Shown here in pieces: positions 24,701 through 39,700 of a stretch of 64,000 nucleotides of DNA. Location of the stretch: assembly GCF_027744825.2 (NCBI RefSeq), contig NC_071347.1, positions 16,355,001 through 16,419,000 on the forward strand. The letters are read 5' to 3'. Position 1 is the stretch's first letter. Each line of letters opens with the position of its first letter. Position numbers and translations under genes: made by a program. The stretch comes from Synchiropus splendidus. Its lineage: Eukaryota; Chordata; Actinopteri; Syngnathiformes; Callionymidae. The notes under the pieces were generated by a model. It made no database searches. It saw only the letters and a program-made list of their open reading frames with translations, and was not told where the DNA came from.

Positions 24701-27700
24701 GTACCAGAGTGACTGACTCGCTGTGGAAATGTTGAAAGCAGAAGGCGAAGGTTGAGGTGTGTTTTTGAGTGCTTCCATCTTGTTTGTGATGTTTGTTTTT
24801 TATGGTGCTTATTCCCAGATGCTCACGACTAATCCCAAACTTCAGTGGAATCTGGAACGGGAACATACCTAGGAATTCGACATTGCCCTTAAACTGTAGC
24901 TCATTTTATTGTTTTCACACCCAACGAAAGCCAGTAGTTTCAACTGCACTGTGCAAGTGTGAGGGGGTTGGCGATGAATATATTGGCCAAAGCCTTTAAA
25001 GTCAGAAAAAGTGCAACCATTCCTTCGCTCAGTACCCAGAGTGCAAAGTAACATTTGCTACAAGCTCGTCTCCCTGAGGCAGTCCCCGTGGTATTTTCAA
25101 GTCTGTCTGCTTTTTGTTTAATGTTTTGGCCTCCGACTGTATATAGATTTGGTGGAAACTAAACAGATCATTTCTCAGCCTCACCACACTGTGGGGCCGG
25201 AGCACTCCAGGTGCCGTCACTCAGACAGATGGCAGAAGAAAACCCCTGCAGCTCGAAGCCTGAGTCACAATGGAAATAGACGCGTGCCCCGGAGTGATGA
25301 AACAAGCCTTCTGTGGATCCATGGGTGGGCACCGGAGGCCTGTGGCAGCCCACCACTGAGAGTAGAGAATAAGAAAAATATCAGTGAAAGTTTCCTTCAT
25401 CTCTGGTGCATGTAACCCCATGAAATAGTGAAGATACAAGGCTAAAAAAGCACCAGCAGCATTCCAGAAGAATGGATTTATTGCACCTTCTGGCCACACA
25501 AACTGACCTTTGCTGAGTTCACTGACATTGCAGGTTTGCGGGGCAGACAGAAAGTCAATAAAATGGCAGACTTGCTAGTTCTATTCTCAACTGTTGAGAC
25601 CGAACTGAAAAGCAGCTCATAAGACAAGTGTTGGGGGTAGTGAAGGGTTTATGAGGCTTCATGAAACAGTGTCCACATTTTTAGAGCCCACAAGATGGTA
25701 ATGAAACCTTGCATAATTTTTAATCCGAGAGCGCCATCTATTGGGCTCTGAAAATAAGGACATGAAGCCTCATCATCCCATCAGTATTCGGGGTCATGCA
25801 AGACCAAGCAACTGTCAGCATTTTTAATGGAAATTGATACAAACATATTTGATAAGATAAGAAACAAAAGGACTGAAAATGAAAACAAAAGGCTGTATGT
25901 AGTTCAGAAAGTTATTCTTTAGTTTGTAAGGCGGGTTGTCGGTTGAAATAAGTGAGAAAATAGTAAAAAGTTAAATTAGCGCAATTTGAAGTACAAGTAT
26001 ATACAGTATATACAGTATATATAATGGGAAATTGCTTCTCATGAAACCCATTTTTTGGCTTTTAAGTTTTGACGTTGTGTTTATTGGCGCCAGAAATCGG
26101 TGCCACATGCTGCCTAGGTTTGCCCTCCTGCGTCTTTAAATATGTCTTTTACGTAACAATGTCACACCTAAAACCATTAAAATTAGGACAAGAAAGACAG
26201 AATAAAAGGGTTCATTTTCCAGTGCTGTGAAAGTAATTTTACGGCGTAGGCCTGTAGTTTCGGGTAATGTGGTTGTGGAATGATGTGGTTCATGAAATAA
26301 AGACCAAACACGGGAAGTTGTTGCGTTGATCGAGTCACACTCGGTTATTAGTTGCGACAGATCTGCTTTCTATTTGGGAGACTAAGAATGAGCTCACAAA
26401 TGTTGCGGTGAAGGACTGGAAGCCACAGCGAAAAAAAAAACCTGACAGCTATCACGTGTTCAGCCTTTCCTTTAATCCCATTTTCCTGATCATATTCCGA
26501 GTTTAAAATTCATAGCTTATAATTCAAATAACCCACGTGCAATTTTGGTGCAGGAATTAGTTCCATTCTCTGTAAAATGGGGGAAAATTCCATGCAAATG
26601 GCTCTTTACAGTCCAGCTGTTTCCATAACTTACGGCCGTTCTACATCATGTTTAGTGTACTGTGTGCTGACAGCTTTAATTCTCCCAATTTAGGACTCGA
26701 ATACATCACCATGCCGCGTGCACTTTCCACCCATGAAAGTTGTTTTTCTTTCAGCACATGCCTGATTACGAACTGCATAAACTTTAGTTGGCCCTTGTCA
26801 CCATCTACTTCACCAGTGACACACTGACTCATTAATTCAGTCCAGTCAAACCACAACCAGTTTGGAAAAGAAATACATTTGACTCAAAATAGAAATAGAA
26901 TAGAATCCACATTTTATTTATTTACTCCATACCAAAAAAAAAAAGCATGATGCTAATCCTTTTATTTATTTCCAGTCTCATACTTCACCAACTTGCATTG
27001 CTACAGCAAGAGAGAGGAAATCAGAGTGCCAGGAAGCATGAGGAGATCATACAAACTCAAAAGATTCAAGTTGGACTTAAACTTTTTTTTTCACGAGTGA
27101 ATGGCCGATGAGGTTTCATGAAACAGTGTCCTCATTTTCAGAGGCCACTAGATGGCACTCTCTGCTCGATAGTGATATCTCCTGACCATCGGTAAGGGGA
27201 GGGTTGTTGATGGAATTGACCTTTGGCTTCAACTCAGGCTTTTGGCTTGGAGGGCGTCTGGGCGTCTGCAAAACATGAAAAAATGGACGCCCGATTCTCG
27301 ACCGTAGTTTGGCCGCCAGATTACGCTGGTATATGGTATAACTCCACTACATCTCCGTCCTTTGGGCTGATCTACACAGCAACTGAAGACTCTGCACTGA
27401 CCCCCCTTTTTTTCCACACTCCTCAGTGACCCTCCCAGTTTCACCACATCATCTTAAGCAATGGTACAAACATCACCAGTGCCCTATAGAAGAATACACC
27501 TGAGTGCTTTTAAATTTATGGCGATTCAACAATAACATGGTCATTTAACTATCGGAGTCACGAAATACAACCACTTAAGGTTCATATTCAACATTTCCAT
27601 CTTGCTTCAGGGCAGAAATATGGACGACATTCGGCAGAGAATGTCAGCGTTACTTCGGTCTTCCTGTAGTAAAGTTAACAACCGAGAATTCCCGCTGGGA

Positions 27701-30700
27701 ATTCTGATGAATGCGCTCCGTGTGGAAAGAAACCACTGCTCTTTTTTTACAGGCGTCTATACCAATGGAGGGAACTGCTTTTGCTGTAGACAAGATTTTA
27801 TTTGCCAAGTCGTTTTATTTTTTTCCTTGACTGATCACTAAGTGGTTTGAAGTGACTTATATCAGGTAAAGAATACTGCAAATGTGGTCTAGGAACTCAT
27901 AAATCCATGAGCCATGAAGAGCTCACGTGGCTTTTACTTCCCCCAGCGGGAATATAAATGAACACCACTTTAACCTCCGCCAATGTTTTGGATAAAGACT
28001 TAACCACGCTGATATGACTCTTTATGTTCGGTCAGTCTTTCCACTGCAACTCACACAAGGATTATTTCATATTGTTCCCCAGCTTTTGATGCATTCCAGG
28101 ACAGTGATTAACCTTTTTTTTTTATACAAAATATCTACTCAACACTTGATTTTTTTTTTCGATAAAAGAGGATTTTTTCCTTTCTGCCTGTACTCCCGGG
28201 GCCAGATCCCTGGAATGACCATAGACGCGGAAGGCATGTTCCTGAACGCGGCCCAAACCACAGGTCACTCCCTCTGACAGTGAATCACTGGTTCTGGATA
28301 ACAACAAAAATACTTTCCAGAACAAGCTGATTCATTGTGTGACTTCAACAAGGTGTGTTGAATTCCCTGGAATTCATAAGTACTAATACTTAATGGCGCA
28401 TGAGACAACATGAGCACACAAGCATCCGCGAGCCAAGAGCAACTCAGATATAAGTTGAGAGCTGAAGTTGCTGTGTGGGGACCCTCATCACCTCATTTAA
28501 AATCAGGCCTGCCACACGAGGTCTTCCCCCCCACCTCCAGATTCTCTGCTCTCCGCAGAATGTCACTTCCGAGTTCTTTTAAACAAATCCATCAAAGTGA
28601 AATCCTGAGTAATCCGCACATTCTTCACGGTGTGAAAGGTAAATGAATGGCTAAGATTTGAAACAACTTGTAATTCTGCAATTTGTTGCATCTCTTATTC
28701 CAACGCGGTTCCCCAGTTCTCACCCTAACACTACTTGGTCTTGAGCGCCCTCTACTATGAAGTGCCCTCCGACGATGGAGTGAAGTGACGCCACCTAAGA
28801 ATTGGGACAACACTTCATGACGTCATGTGTAAACCCAACGTGTCACTGGCTGCGGTGTTGTGTTTTGTGTTAGAGATGTTTTGGAAAAGCCAGTTTTTGC
28901 AACCCTTTGCATCGGCGCTGATAATCTGACTTGGTTCGGTGAACCAGAGAAGAAATGGGCGGAGCCGAATCCGGCTTTGCCGCTATGTTGCGTTGATAGA
29001 TCTGCTAGAGGTATGGCGATGTTAACGTTAGCCTGGATGCTAGCCGACTGTTGTTTGTTAAGAAGAAATAAAAACATGCTGTTGTACATACATGTCGTAT
29101 TGTCCATGTTGTCGGACACGGTCGACCATTTGAGTCGCTAACATGTGACACGAAGAGAAGGTAAAAAAAAGGGAAGAGTAGTCCTTGTTACTAAAATGTC
29201 AATGTAACATTGTTTTTAAATAAAGTACTTTGGTACCCTGGAAATCAATCCACACATCATATTCCCACTTTGTTTCAAGTCAGTTCCGGAGCCCCCTCGG
29301 TTTGAAGAGATCATTTCAAGTGGTGAACGGCGAGTGCCCTTGTTCTTAGGAGTATTGGGACACACTGCACTTGCACGTGAACGTGCAAAATCAAGTGTTT
29401 CGGTCAAAAATTAGGGTTAGAGAAAATTTGGTTTAAAAAAAATTAGAGTGAGAAATGGGAGAAACAACTTCAGCTGGAAGATAACTACAAGTTCCGACCA
29501 ACCGGTTGTAAGTCAGATTGGACGTAAGTCGAATGCCATTCAAAATAGCCAACGCGAGGGTTATGCAGTAGGTACTACTGTAGTGGTAGATGGCTGTGTG
29601 AGAGTGAGGTGCTGGGATACTGTGCTGCCATACACGTTGCCGGGCTGCTACGTGCTGCGGAGCCAAACATTGAATTAAAAAAATGGTCGTAAATATGGGT
29701 GGACTTAGGTCGAGCAGGTCGTAAGTCGGATCTTCCTTGTAGTGATGTGCCCTCTGTGTCAAGACTTCGGTGCGAGTCGTAATTTAATGAGGCCTGTGCC
29801 AAGGTATGCACCGATGACATAGCTGTTGGAATTTGAAAACTCACAACTTTCCCAGTTTGAAGAGGCAATGAAACACAATGTAGGTGACTTCGTAGTTAGT
29901 TTGGAACCATCCTCCCCTCAGAGTTCATGTCCATACTGAAGCAGGACGCGACTCAGCTCCTAGCTGTTTTCATGTCACATTAAACACTTGGGTTTGAATG
30001 GTAAACACAATCTCAAAATCATAAATCCATGTGCTGCTTGTGTAAATTCATGAACTAATTTAATGTCGCTGAATTACTCCACATCCTCTATAGAATCCGG
30101 CACTCACCATTCTCACATCTCTTCCCAGTATATCCAGCCAAGCAGGCACAGTGGTAGGTAAATGAGCTGTCAAGGATGCAAGTCCCGTCATGCAGGCAAG
30201 GAGAGGAGCTGCAGGCTGTCGATAAACACAAGAGGGTGCTTTAAAAATGGCACTCAGTTAGTGAAGGAAATATTTGGTCGGCTCTCACACAGCTGCAGCG
30301 AGACATTCAGAATCATTATCGGCACAGTGCCAGCGTCATTTGTGTGTCGCTCGGCACAGAACTGTGTCTTGTGTACTTTTGTGGATTTAGCAAACAGGCG
30401 CGTGTTTGTTAGCTGGGATTTTAAGGAGAGGGAGGCATTTTTGGTTTCAAAGGGCTGTTAACGCTTGAAAAACACACTTGGGTTTCTGTCATGTGCTTCT
30501 GTTTATGCTCTCAGGTCTGCGTTTCCTCTGTGTGTGTGTCACTAAAGCAAGCACGCCTTTGTTTATTGAAAATGTTTCTCATTGCCTCAGCTTAATATAC
30601 TGAGCTAACAAACCTGAGTTCTCCTGGAAAGTGGCAAAGAAACCGTCAAAATTCTTGTACCCGTCCGACACAAAGAGAACGTGCAGACTGTTGCCAGAGC

Positions 30701-33700
30701 TCCGGATCGGGGCGGGCCTGCTGTTCCCACAGAATCGACCAATTACACGAGACCGTAGGCTGTCGCCGTCCCGGACCTCGATGTAGTCATAATGGCAAGA
30801 CTGCTGCGACTCCAGACTGATCATCCTAAACCTGTCGGCATAAATCGAAGCGATTGTCAGAGAGCGGACACGCAGGAGAATGCAGGGAGCGATAATGGTG
30901 TTTGCCTGAGCACCTGTGTTTCCTGGCAGCATTACACCAGCTGGCATCATCCTTGTGAAACTTGAAAACACTCAGCCAGAAAGTAAATAATGAGCATTCA
31001 TAATGGCTTCTGGACACTTCAACAGCTGCACAGGGCGCCTTGTTTTTGCACTGCACAGATGATGATATGTTGAAACTCCATTTTAACAACTGAGCTGAAG
31101 CGTTTAGCTGTGTACTGCTACTCTGCTGCACACAGTCCAACAGCTATAAGTGTAATGGAGAGAGTGACGGACACAAGTGAATCACCAGACTGAAAAATAT
31201 ATATATATTGAACAAAAAAAATGAAAGATTCTGTGGTTGCCAGATTTTCGCCATGACCCACATCTTGCAGAGCCATTGGGAAATTTGACTCAAGGTTGCC
31301 AGCTATGTATTACCTTCGCAGATGGACACTGAATAAAGTGAGAGGAATGATGATGTCACCATGATCTATTTAAGTATCTCCAGAGTAGATCAAGGCACAG
31401 ACTAGTCAGGTGACAGGCTGCAAGATTTTGGCTACTGCTTTGAAACAAAAATACGTTTTGGAGTTGTTTCCTTTATGGAACAGCACTGTATCTGCAGACA
31501 AAACTGGTTTAAGTGAACAGTTATGAGTCGCAAAATTGGCCAGAACTGAGCAGAGTTTATATCAATACTGGGTGCTTTCATGCGTGTAGTCATGAAGCAA
31601 TGGTGCCATCCATCTTCAATGCTCAGCACTGTTGATTTTAATGTGTCAGTGACACAGTGTCCTGTTTTTCAGAGGCCACCAGGTGGCACTGTCTGCTGTA
31701 AAACTGGACTAACTTATTCAATTAAACTTTACATCTTTTCTAAATCAAGAGCGCCATCTAGTGGCTTCTACACTGTTTCACCAACCCTGTCATAGATACC
31801 TCAGCTACCCATCATTGGTTTCAATAGTCTTTGAGCAGAAAGATGACACTGCTTCATGAATCCTAGTCCAGAGAGATTCAACTGTTGCGCTGCAATATGG
31901 GGCTTGCCATTAATAATACAGATCATAAAATGTTGCCTGCATACCTTGAGTTTATCATTCATGGTTTTAGAGATGAAGATGATGTGGATAACTTGAGAGA
32001 GACTCAGACTAGAGCATCTGATTACTTAACTGGAAAGTTGCTACTTTATTTCCAAACCAGTCGAAAGAGAAAAAGAAGGATTATTTTATTGAGCAAAAGT
32101 ATTTGGAGAACGTGTGAACAAACAGGACCTTCAAAGCGTTACTCTCAAAGTTTTTTTATATGATTTTCCTCTCCATATTTTGGCATCAATTTTCAAAACT
32201 GTGGAATATTGCACTCTTCCACCACCTCAAAGGTCATGAAAGCTGTTGATGTTTTAATTTTATATTTAAATCTGTGCTAAATGTTATTTGAAGCTGGTCA
32301 TTTGGTTTTACCAGCTATTTTGTGTCCTTCAGAATACATAATAAATTCAACAAAGTGTTTCCCCTACCATCGCTGCACTCACCATACCAATCTTTAGTTC
32401 AGCTTTTACCAAGCTCCAGTAAATAAAAATGAGATTTTATTGACTTGTAAAATAAAAAAAAGTTGGGATAATGATTTAATTCTTAGATTTATTTGGTATC
32501 TATCAGCCGAGCAGTGGTTTAAACAGCCCTCTGGCTCTTGATAAACAAGAAGGGACCTCAATAAAGGACTTTGCAAAGTGTCCGATGCTTGTGTTGCGTG
32601 GTCATGTCTCACCTGAGCTCTACTGTGAAGGGACGGTCCACTTCTATGGTCCACTCACAACGTGCATTATTTGGGTAACTCTCCAGCACCAAGTGGCCTT
32701 GTCGTTCACGGATAACTCCCCCACACTCTTTCAGAGGAAAGAAAACAGCGGAAAAAAAGCCATTAGGGAAAAAGCCGGTCCAGTTGTTTCAATTTCCGCG
32801 GCTGTTAATTTAGACCTTAAACATCGTCTTGATGGTTTTCTCTCGAGATCCTTTGGTAACCATTCAAGCAGTTTGCGATGCCAACGTGTCTCTTAAAAGT
32901 CTTTTGCTAAACAACATAAAGGAGCTTATAGGCCCACACGGCAGGGAGAAGGGGCAACAACAGCGTTTCTTTCCAGCGTTCTGTGAGTAATTAAACATAT
33001 GCTGTCTCTTCTTTGTGGCGGGCTTGTTACGTAATGAGCGAGCCATGGCGTCCAAATGTTACGTATTAAATTGCTTTATGAGATTCCTCATTCTTACTGT
33101 CATTTATGGAAAACCTCCCGGGCAAACGCTCTTGGTCCGCGCTGGCATCGCCGTCCCAGATGGCGGAACGGGCTCATGGTATGCATTTCACGCGCCACGC
33201 TTTCCTATATACATTTGCGTGATTTGGGGAATTAGAAGACTTACTCATGCAATCACCGCCAGACCAGCCCGGGCGACACTCGGAACAGTACTGGCCTCGG
33301 ATGAAAAAGTCATCCCTGGGACCCCAAGTTCCGTTATTGCAGCGCTTACAGTTCTCAAATATGCTGCAACCTAGGAGCAAGAATGGCAGTCATTGTATTT
33401 GTACACAGATCTGCAAAAGCCGTTCAGCCAAAGTTTTCCAACAACACGGTACGTTTCTCAGTTTCCTGAGAAAATACGAAAAGAAGTCAACGTTTCCTGG
33501 CTGCATGGGTTTTCACTTAAGAGGCTGCTCGCTTCACAGAAGGGGGTGAAGAGCAACATGCACAATGGGATGAAAAACAACTCAATGAAGGAAGCTTTAG
33601 GGTCGTGGTACAGTTTATTTATGTACAACGTGAGATGCACATATTGGTTTAATGCTAAACATCTGGGTTTCCTCCCCTTAAAGGAAAATGTGAGATCATT

Positions 33701-36700
33701 AAAGCAAGGAAAATGCAGCATTCTGCACTGAAACACTGCAACACACATGTACATTGTGTCTGTTTTTCACCTAAAAGTAATTGTATATTTGCTTTTTGCA
33801 TGAAGTAGTGGATGCCTGGACGTGTCAAAGCTCTCGGACACATGACTCACCTGGATGGATGATACAGGGGTCACACTCATTAATGGCGTTGCGACAGCAC
33901 GGTACAGCGTAGCCCACCGGAGTTCCCTGCAGGGGGCACTTGCATCGGATAACGTCATACTCACAACACCCTCTGCACATTATGTTCCACTCTGGACCAG
34001 GACAGTGGTTGTATAAATACCTGTAATCTGAAAAAATACAAGAACAGCTTTTTAAAAAATCCATAGAAGAGACATTGTTTAAAAGACACTATCAGTCATC
34101 TCCAAGTTTTTGTGACTGAAAGATGGAAAGTGAATTGATGGACATGAAGTTGAATCATAATAACAAGACTGATAGTTTATTTCCTGCTCACGAGTACTTG
34201 ATCTACGCACTTCGTTACATGTTAACTCAGCTTAGTCGGCCGTATACGGCACGTACTGGGACTGAGTAAAGATTTGAGCTCTCTCACAAACTGGGATTGA
34301 GTTTGACTCAATATGTGAGTGAGTTTTAAACCTACAGCATCATATAGTGGCCAACAGCCCAAATGAATGTGAGCTAAAATGTTAGATACCATGAGCATTA
34401 AATATGTTTGCTGTACATTTAGAGGTTTGTTTTAATTTAAATGAATCTTTATCAAATAATTTCAGAACATTTTGACTGATATTTTATATGGAATACCGTA
34501 ATTTCTGGACTACAACCCGCTACCGTTTTCTCACAGTCTGAACCCTGTAGCTTATACAACGCTAACATATGGATTTTTACAGGCTGAAGAGCCTCATGCT
34601 GCCAAAATATTGAGCCTCATCACATCAAACCAATGGAATCAGAGGCATTTTATTTACTTTAAAGCGCTTTAAAATGCACTGTTTTCGCATGCGTGTCCGC
34701 AGCTCCGCCGATCCCTTGGAGGACTGGAGTTGAGAAGCAGCAGCTGAGACCAGCTGTGGTTTCTGAACTTTTGACACACGAAAAAGTGATAACAAGTACA
34801 TTTGAAGTCTGTTTCATGAGTCAGTCTCGATGCTGGACCCTGTTTTCAAAACTGGCTTAGAAGTGATCCTCATGCGTTTTTAAGCCGGGTGCACCACTGA
34901 CTTTCCTACGGCAGGGTGCGCCTAGTATTCCTGTGCGTTCTACAGTCCTTCATTCATATATTTCAGTTGGGCTACTCAACAGGTGTACCTCACCAAGACA
35001 AAATGGTAATCTAAAAAGATACAAGAGGTTGTGCGACGCATAAGGAATAAGGCAACATTTTAAGAATAATCTCAATGAGAGGTCACTTTTTTGTCAGTGC
35101 ACCAGATGTAGTATATCTTCAGATATCGGTGTCTCCAGATGGGTCAGTCTGTTCTTACGGCGTCAAATAATGGTGAGTGATTTGCCTCATTTCATTTCTT
35201 TTTAGCACGATTCAAAAATGAAGAACTTGTATGACTGCAATCCACTTCACCACTCTCTCTTTGGAACAACATGTCAGCCGCACGATGTTTGAACAAGTCA
35301 CAACAGATCAGCATCTTTGACGGACGATATAAAGTATTGAACTGGAAATCTTAATGAGTGCATGTGAAGCGTTTCTACTCCATTACTGCGGCACTTCATT
35401 GCTTTTAAGTGAGTGCAGGGCCGTCGGGACTGAGCTATTGTGATTATGTAACAATGGAGTCGAGACAGTTGAAATGCTCTTGTGGGCAGATGCGAATGGA
35501 GCAGCACTCTAAAGTTGGCACGCCGTTCACGCAGCATTTAGCCTAAACCCTCGTTCAACCCAGCAGTCCAAATGACTCACGATTACACTCGCACACAAGC
35601 GCCAGTGGAATTCGTCCGGCTCGGTTCCATTCTTGTTTACTCTGAATTCACTTTTGATAGTAACTTTTGAATGTAAGCTAAACCAGACTGACTTATCAAC
35701 CACTTGTCCAGGAATGGGTCATGTTCCTACTGTTGTCAAAATGTAACTGTGGATCAGAAAAGACTTCCTATGGGATACTTTCGCTTTTGTCAGTCAGGTT
35801 CTGATATCAATTATATACAATAAACTCAGTGATATGAGGAAAACAGCAACACAAAAAAATTAAAAGTGCATGGGAAGAGGACCTAAATATCTCCGTCCCT
35901 GAAGACAGCTGGGAGTCTATCCTCGGTCTGAACAAAACTTGATTCTGTGCCCGACATTGCCTAATACAGTTCAAGGTCGTACACCGTGCCCACATGCCGA
36001 AATCTAAACTCGCAAGGTTTTATGAAGAGGTAAAGGATAAAGGAGAGGAGGCCGACCTTGTCCACATGTTTTGGACGTGCCCCACAAATCCATCTTCCAT
36101 ACACCGTCCACAATTATCAATGTAAACATTGACCCTGATCCTTTGCTGGCTCTGTTTGGCAACTCAGACGAAGTTGCAAGATTTACTACCAACAAAAGAC
36201 GAATGCTTTCATTTTCTTTGCTTCCGGCCAGTGGCGCTATATTACTGAGATGGAGAGATGCTGCGCCGTCCACACATGCTCAATGGTTGAGAGATGTCAT
36301 GTCATGTCTAAGCCTCAAAAAGATGCGCTATTCTGTGAGCAGGTCTCCAGAGAAATTCCAAATTCTTTGGAGACCTTTTATCTTGTATTTTGAGAACCTC
36401 AAGACACTATAATCTGTACCTTTCAACGTCATTATTTGTCCAATCTGTATTGAACATCACGTTACGCTATGTTTATACTTTTATAACGGTGTGAACCCGA
36501 CATCCAGCTTTGTTGTGTCCTTAAACTATTTGTGCTGTGTGATGTCTAAAGATGGGAAACTAAACTCTGACGTAGGTAAAGGGAGGGAAGGGATATAGTT
36601 TTGATGTTTGTTTATTTTTGTTGTTGCTTTTTATTATTTTTTTTGTTACAATTTACTTATATATATATATGTTTTTTTTTTATTTACTTGAATGTATGTA

Positions 36701-39700
36701 TGTTTTCTAAAATCACTAAAAATACTTTTTTGTCCTGCTGCAGGCAGCTGTCCCACTTACAGCCTGGATAACCGAACTATTCACTCAGACCGAGCACTCA
36801 CTTTGGCGGCCTACAGCGGTGATCTTTTGGTCAATACCTTGTCAATGAACGACGCGTTTAGATACAATCGGAAATTGTGAGCCAAGCTTTCTCTTAGTCT
36901 TCCTCTACATGAGAGGTGACAAGATACCTGAGCTCCTTCACTGAGGGCACAGAACCTGTCGAGGCAACCCAGACTCTGGCTGAGGACCATGGTCTCCAAC
37001 ATAAAGAGGTGTAACCTTCAGAGGTTCCAAAAAGAGTTTTGGTCTGAGCTTGACGGAGCAAAGAGGATCATGGGGTATGCTGACTGTTTAAAAGTTCTGC
37101 CCGTAGACATTACTAACATGACCGGTGACAGCCCTCAAAATGTATGACTCACTCACCAAGAATCATTAATCCTGTTTGATGCTTCTGTTTGACTCATCTG
37201 CATTTTTCTTTTCTGAAGTTTGTGTTTGAGAGATATTATACAAACAGCTCTCTGCCTCATTGACTGCAGGGATGTCAAGAAAGATTCCCAAAGACGTAAC
37301 AGCCTTGGCACCGGTTGTTTGGACTTGAACTATATTTGTCTTTGAGAAATATGTGGCGTCAGACTGTTTTTACTGCCTTGCATCACTGACAGAAACTGCG
37401 GAGCTCAGCACTCTTACGGAATGTTGTTTGAAAACTCAGTCGCACAAACCACTTTGTCTACTGCTTTGTAAACTCCTGACCTCACGGTATTGTTGCTCAA
37501 CTTGGTTTGTCTTGTATTTCTTTTGTCTGCATTTCGGCAAGTGCTTTTTGGGAGGGGATTTTCAACCGCATAAGAAAAGACATTTTTGTGGCCCAGTGAA
37601 TGTATCAAAATATAAGTGAGAAAAGGATTTTAGCCACGAACAGTCCAGATCACTTTCAAATTCCCAACTAGTTCCCAATTTTGAGGATGTAATCATTCAC
37701 CAAAGAAACTTCAGCACGTTGACTTAATATGGGTTTTTGAGGGGAAACTACCGACAACATGGTTGGTGAGAAGTTCGATTTTAAATACTTTCTATGGGTG
37801 TTTTCTCAACGTGTTTCTGGCGGTGTTAAGATGTTTTTGATGGTTTGCATGGCTCAAAACAGGTGTCAAATTCCCTGTGGGGTAGATTTCGAACTTCCCA
37901 TTCTGAGGAGAGTTTTTCCACAGGACTCCGCCTTTGCGGTAAAATGAGGACCTCAGCCATCCAGGAATCATCAAAGTAGAACCAGTTGGCCAAGGGATCG
38001 TGTTAGAATACTTTGTCCTGGACGTCAGGATGCATTCTCCAGGGCATGTCCTGGTGGTATGAGACCTCAGGACTGTGGAGAGGCATTTTCTCTCGGTTGG
38101 TCTGGGAACCCTTCGGTATAAATCTGGGCGCCTCTGCTGTGGGTGCTGCCCCACTTCAGATAGCATGGATAAATGGATGGATGGATTTCCCTCCATGAAA
38201 AGTTTTCTTTTCCAAAAGTCCCACGGTGGTCAATCCAACTTACTTTCTTTTCTTCTCATAAGTATGATGATCTCACACCCCATTAACTTTCTTTCACCTC
38301 AGCGTTTTCTCACTGCCTTTAGGACTCCAACAACCTTTTATTGACCCTGGAAACTCCAACTTTCTGGGCGCCCATTCAATATCCAATCACCCCTCCAATT
38401 CTCAATTCAAAGACAATTCTCTTCTCACGACTCTCCCACCACAATTGTAAAAAAAAAAAAAAAAAAAAAAAAAATCAGCTTGAGCTTCATCTGCAACTCC
38501 TTGTTTATAAAAACCATAGAATAAAAAGGTTTTCCAAGTGTCTTTTGTGTTCAGTATATGGGTGTTCAATAACAAAAAAAAACATCCACTTGAAATTGAA
38601 AGTTAGACTCGACAGTCAGTAAGATTTGCCACAACAATACTTTCCCCACTGGGACAATTAAAGTTCTGTTTCTTATGTAACTCTCAAATTAAAGTATTCC
38701 GACTCTCAGCCGCTACCGTCAGCTACTTCTAGGAGACGCGACGTGGGCCAGATGTTGGCTGACTCATGTTCTCCTCTGACGGAACAGATGGCTGTTCTTC
38801 ACTAAGGACATTGACCCATGAGACTGAGCTGAGCAGATAATAAACATGAAAAAAAAAGACTTGCTAGTATTATTACAAGAACTATTGAGATTCGAAAAAC
38901 ACTTGTGGTGGTCTTTTGGATTCCTCCGAGGAATTGCGGACTGCTGGCACCTCTCTCTCCCTAATTCGTGTTTACAGCTCCTCCACACTCAATATGATTT
39001 TCACAAGCATGTTTCGTGCTCACGTTTTTCACCGTAAAATGGCGAGCGGATTGTAAAAGGACATGTGTGAAGCTTCCAGGTCAACACCTGCAGCGCGCTG
39101 TCGACTGGGCAGCAAGCTGGCTTTTTACAGCGGCGTGTTGCTGCAGAAACAGGTGTGGCACCGCTCGATGATCTGATCGACAAGTTAGTGGGCGAGTCAA
39201 ACACATATTTGAGTCATTTGCGGGCATCACACTGTGTTTAGAGGCGTGGTAGGAAAATATGTGCATTCCACCCATTTTACTGTTCTTCTATTAGTTTGGT
39301 GGAAAACAAGGAATTCCTCTCAACTGGACCATGAATGGACTGAATTATGGAGGCACCGAAAGTGCATAAATCCGACTTCTTTTTAGAAAGTATTTGCCAA
39401 CTTTATTTTCTTTTTTTGCGAAGTGGAAGTACGAATCTAGACTCTAGAAAGTGATGTGTTCAGCAATTTAAATAGAAGAAGAAGAAGCTTTTTTTAACAG
39501 TTGTATTTCCATCTCTTCCTTCTGAGACGAACTTTAATATTTAGGCAATATTGTTCTCGCTGACATCTACATTAATATGAACTGTTCTCATTTTTCATAT
39601 TTAATCTTCACTTTTATCCGCATATAACTTCCCAATAATTTTATATCTACCTGACTTTTTACCTAGCAATTTTTACGTTGTCGCTTGTATTTAGATCTGT

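Larger units (their letters stand above)
23595..25184 (-). other. PAMR1 intron 7
   Basis: GT-AG intron of 1590 bases. About half is the LINE relic at 23937-24752. Confidence 0.85.
25356..30107 (-). other. PAMR1 intron 6
   Basis: GT-AG intron of 4752 bases with two MITE copies (25638, 27096), a possible inverted-repeat element (29485-29742) and T-rich runs. No nested gene was recognised, although many short frames exist. Confidence 0.8.
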
